5,694 nt of DNA from Patescibacteria group bacterium (GTDB taxonomy: Bacteria; Patescibacteriota; Microgenomatia; UBA8517): NCBI GenBank assembly GCA_025057695.1, contig JANWVB010000063.1, positions 1-5,694 on the forward strand, given 5' to 3'. Below are positions 4,676 to 5,694 of this stretch, piece by piece (the first letter of the stretch is position 1; each line of letters starts with the position of its first letter). A model generated the notes under the pieces. The model was not told where the DNA came from. It ran no database searches and saw only the letters and a program-made list of their open reading frames with translations. Made by a program: the position numbers and the translations under genes.

Positions 4676-5694
4676 CTATTGCAAACTTAACTTGAGTCTT
4701 TCCAGCGTCTCTTTTTTGCCAATCGGAATTAATGTTTCATTAAATGGCGGAGTCACCCTACTACCGGCAATAGCTCCTCGCAAATCCATAAAAAAATCGC
4801 CAGTTTTAAAGCCACGTTCTTTGATTTTGCCAAGCAGGGCGTTATCTATATTTTCTTTATTCCAATCATAAATTTCAGAAAGAGCATCAATCGCCGATTT
4901 TATATGAGCTTTAAAATTACCTGTAATTTTAATTGGCTTTCTTCTCTCAAACACATAACCTGCCAGACTTTCAAATTCGACAAGTTTTCTGATACGACTT
5001 TTGACAAGCGGAGATAAATAATAAACCGTTTCTTTAGGATACTTATCTTTGTAAAAATCCAAAATCTTATCTGCCAACTCTTTGTCTGACAACATTCTGA
5101 TATACTGCCCATTGAACCAATCAAGTTTCTCGGAATTAAAAACCGGATTTGCTTTTTGCACCCCATCCTGATCAAAAGCCTGTATAAAATCATTCAAACT
5201 AAAAATCTCTCTGTTGTCCTTGGGAGCCCAACCTAAAAGCATTAAATAATTTATTATTGCTTCAGGCAAATACCCCTGCGAAAGCCAAGTTCGAACACCA
5301 AAAAGACCAGTCATGTCTCTTTTGCTAAATTTTTTACGAGTACGAGGATCTATTATGACGCTAAAATGTCCTATCTCTGGAATCTCTGCTCCAAATGCTT
5401 CATACAAAAAAAGATGAATTGGAGTAGATGTAATCCATTCTTGCCCACGAAAAACATGAGATATTTTCATGTCAATATCATCCACAACAACCGCCAAATG
5501 ATATGTGGGGTAACCATCAGACTTTAATAAAATCATATCGGGGACTTCTTTACCTAGAAATCTAATTTTCTTTTTCAAAATCCAATCATTGTATTCAAAT
5601 ACTTTATCTTCGGGTATTTTTACCCTAACAACATAAGATTCGCCAGCTTTAACTCTTTCCAGTGATTCACCCAAAGGAGTATTCCTGGCTTTTG
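4676..5694 (-). CDS. gltX: Glutamyl-tRNA synthetase, C-terminal part (5' end outside window)
   Basis: GltX charges tRNA-Glu with glutamate using ATP in the cytoplasm. The frame is open to the right edge (it continues upstream as KARNTPLGES), so the N-terminal part with the HIGH motif, probably about 130-150 residues, is missing from the window. TTG at 5674-5672 is in frame but is an internal Leu codon. Recognisable class I GluRS blocks, numbered from that Leu, are DGYPTYHLAVVVDDIDMKIS (53-72), HVFRGQEW (73-80), the KMSKS-equivalent KKFSKRDMTG (114-123), GYLPEAIINYLMLLGW (134-149) and NSEKLDWFNGQYI (180-192). A helical anticodon-binding region follows and ends with GSRVTPPFNETLIPIGKKET (305-324), typical of a complete C-terminus. 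The usual KLSKR-H/R pattern reads KFSKRD here. It is the most upstream gene on the minus strand and is likely terminated before yibE/F. Confidence 0.95.
   Translation of the reverse strand, partial: KARNTPLGESLERVKAGESYVVRVKIPEDKVFEYNDWILKKKIRFLGKEVPDMILLKSDGYPTYHLAVVVDDIDMKISHVFRGQEWITSTPIHLFLYEAFGAEIPEIGHFSVIIDPRTRKKFSKRDMTGLFGVRTWLSQGYLPEAIINYLMLLGWAPKDNREIFSLNDFIQAFDQDGVQKANPVFNSEKLDWFNGQYIRMLSDKELADKILDFYKDKYPKETVYYLSPLVKSRIRKLVEFESLAGYVFERRKPIKITGNFKAHIKSAIDALSEIYDWNKENIDNALLGKIKERGFKTGDFFMDLRGAIAGSRVTPPFNETLIPIGKKETLERLKLSLQ

Noticed and set aside
4644..5193. Plus-strand frame at 4644-4871 and minus-strand out-of-frame ORF at 4900-5193 over gltX
   Set aside because: Alternative-frame shadows of glutamyl-tRNA synthetase, whose C-terminal motifs are continuous across both.
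1..5694. CRISPR array, tRNA, rRNA, insertion sequence
   Set aside because: No regularly spaced repeats, cloverleaf-like segments, rRNA motifs, transposase or terminal inverted repeats were seen on either strand.

Overview
The window looks like part of an AT-rich bacterial chromosome. The housekeeping glutamyl-tRNA synthetase, the YibE/F membrane protein, the very compact genes, the lack of Shine-Dalgarno motifs and the lysine-rich proteins suggest a Candidate Phyla Radiation (Patescibacteria) type genome. That placement is an impression from sequence style, not a phylogeny. TGA serves as a stop at the end of the phosphoribosyltransferase gene, so nothing points to code 25.

Layout, left to right. 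Bases 1-256 hold no confident gene, only a possible 36-codon Cys-rich frame. Bases 257-1654 (+) encode a divergent GT20 glycosyltransferase of the trehalose-6-phosphate synthase fold. Its 3' end overlaps by 44 bp, tail to tail, with a minus-strand phosphoribosyltransferase gene (1611-2192) related to uracil phosphoribosyltransferase. This sits 9 bp downstream of a minus-strand HAD-superfamily phosphohydrolase gene (2202-3026). The two look like one transcription unit, with a sigma70-like promoter at 3058-3086. Further right, also on the minus strand, lie a YibE/F-family polytopic membrane protein (3154-4422) and the 3' two thirds of gltX (4676 to beyond the right edge). The 253 bp between these two holds a candidate terminator for gltX, then a candidate promoter for yibE/F whose -10 box is covered by a near-perfect palindrome.

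How the genes fit together. gltX is translation housekeeping, and YibE/F is probably its own unit. The phosphoribosyltransferase/HAD pair is the most operon-like part and suggests base or nucleotide salvage, or making and dephosphorylating a phosphoribosylated compound. The GT20 enzyme is the odd member. It is more AT-rich than the other genes, runs the opposite way, has no trehalose-6-phosphate phosphatase beside it, and appears to lack two arginines that contact substrate in classical OtsA. A link between it and the phosphoribosyltransferase/HAD pair is possible but unproven.

No CRISPR array, rRNA, tRNA, insertion sequence or attachment site was seen.
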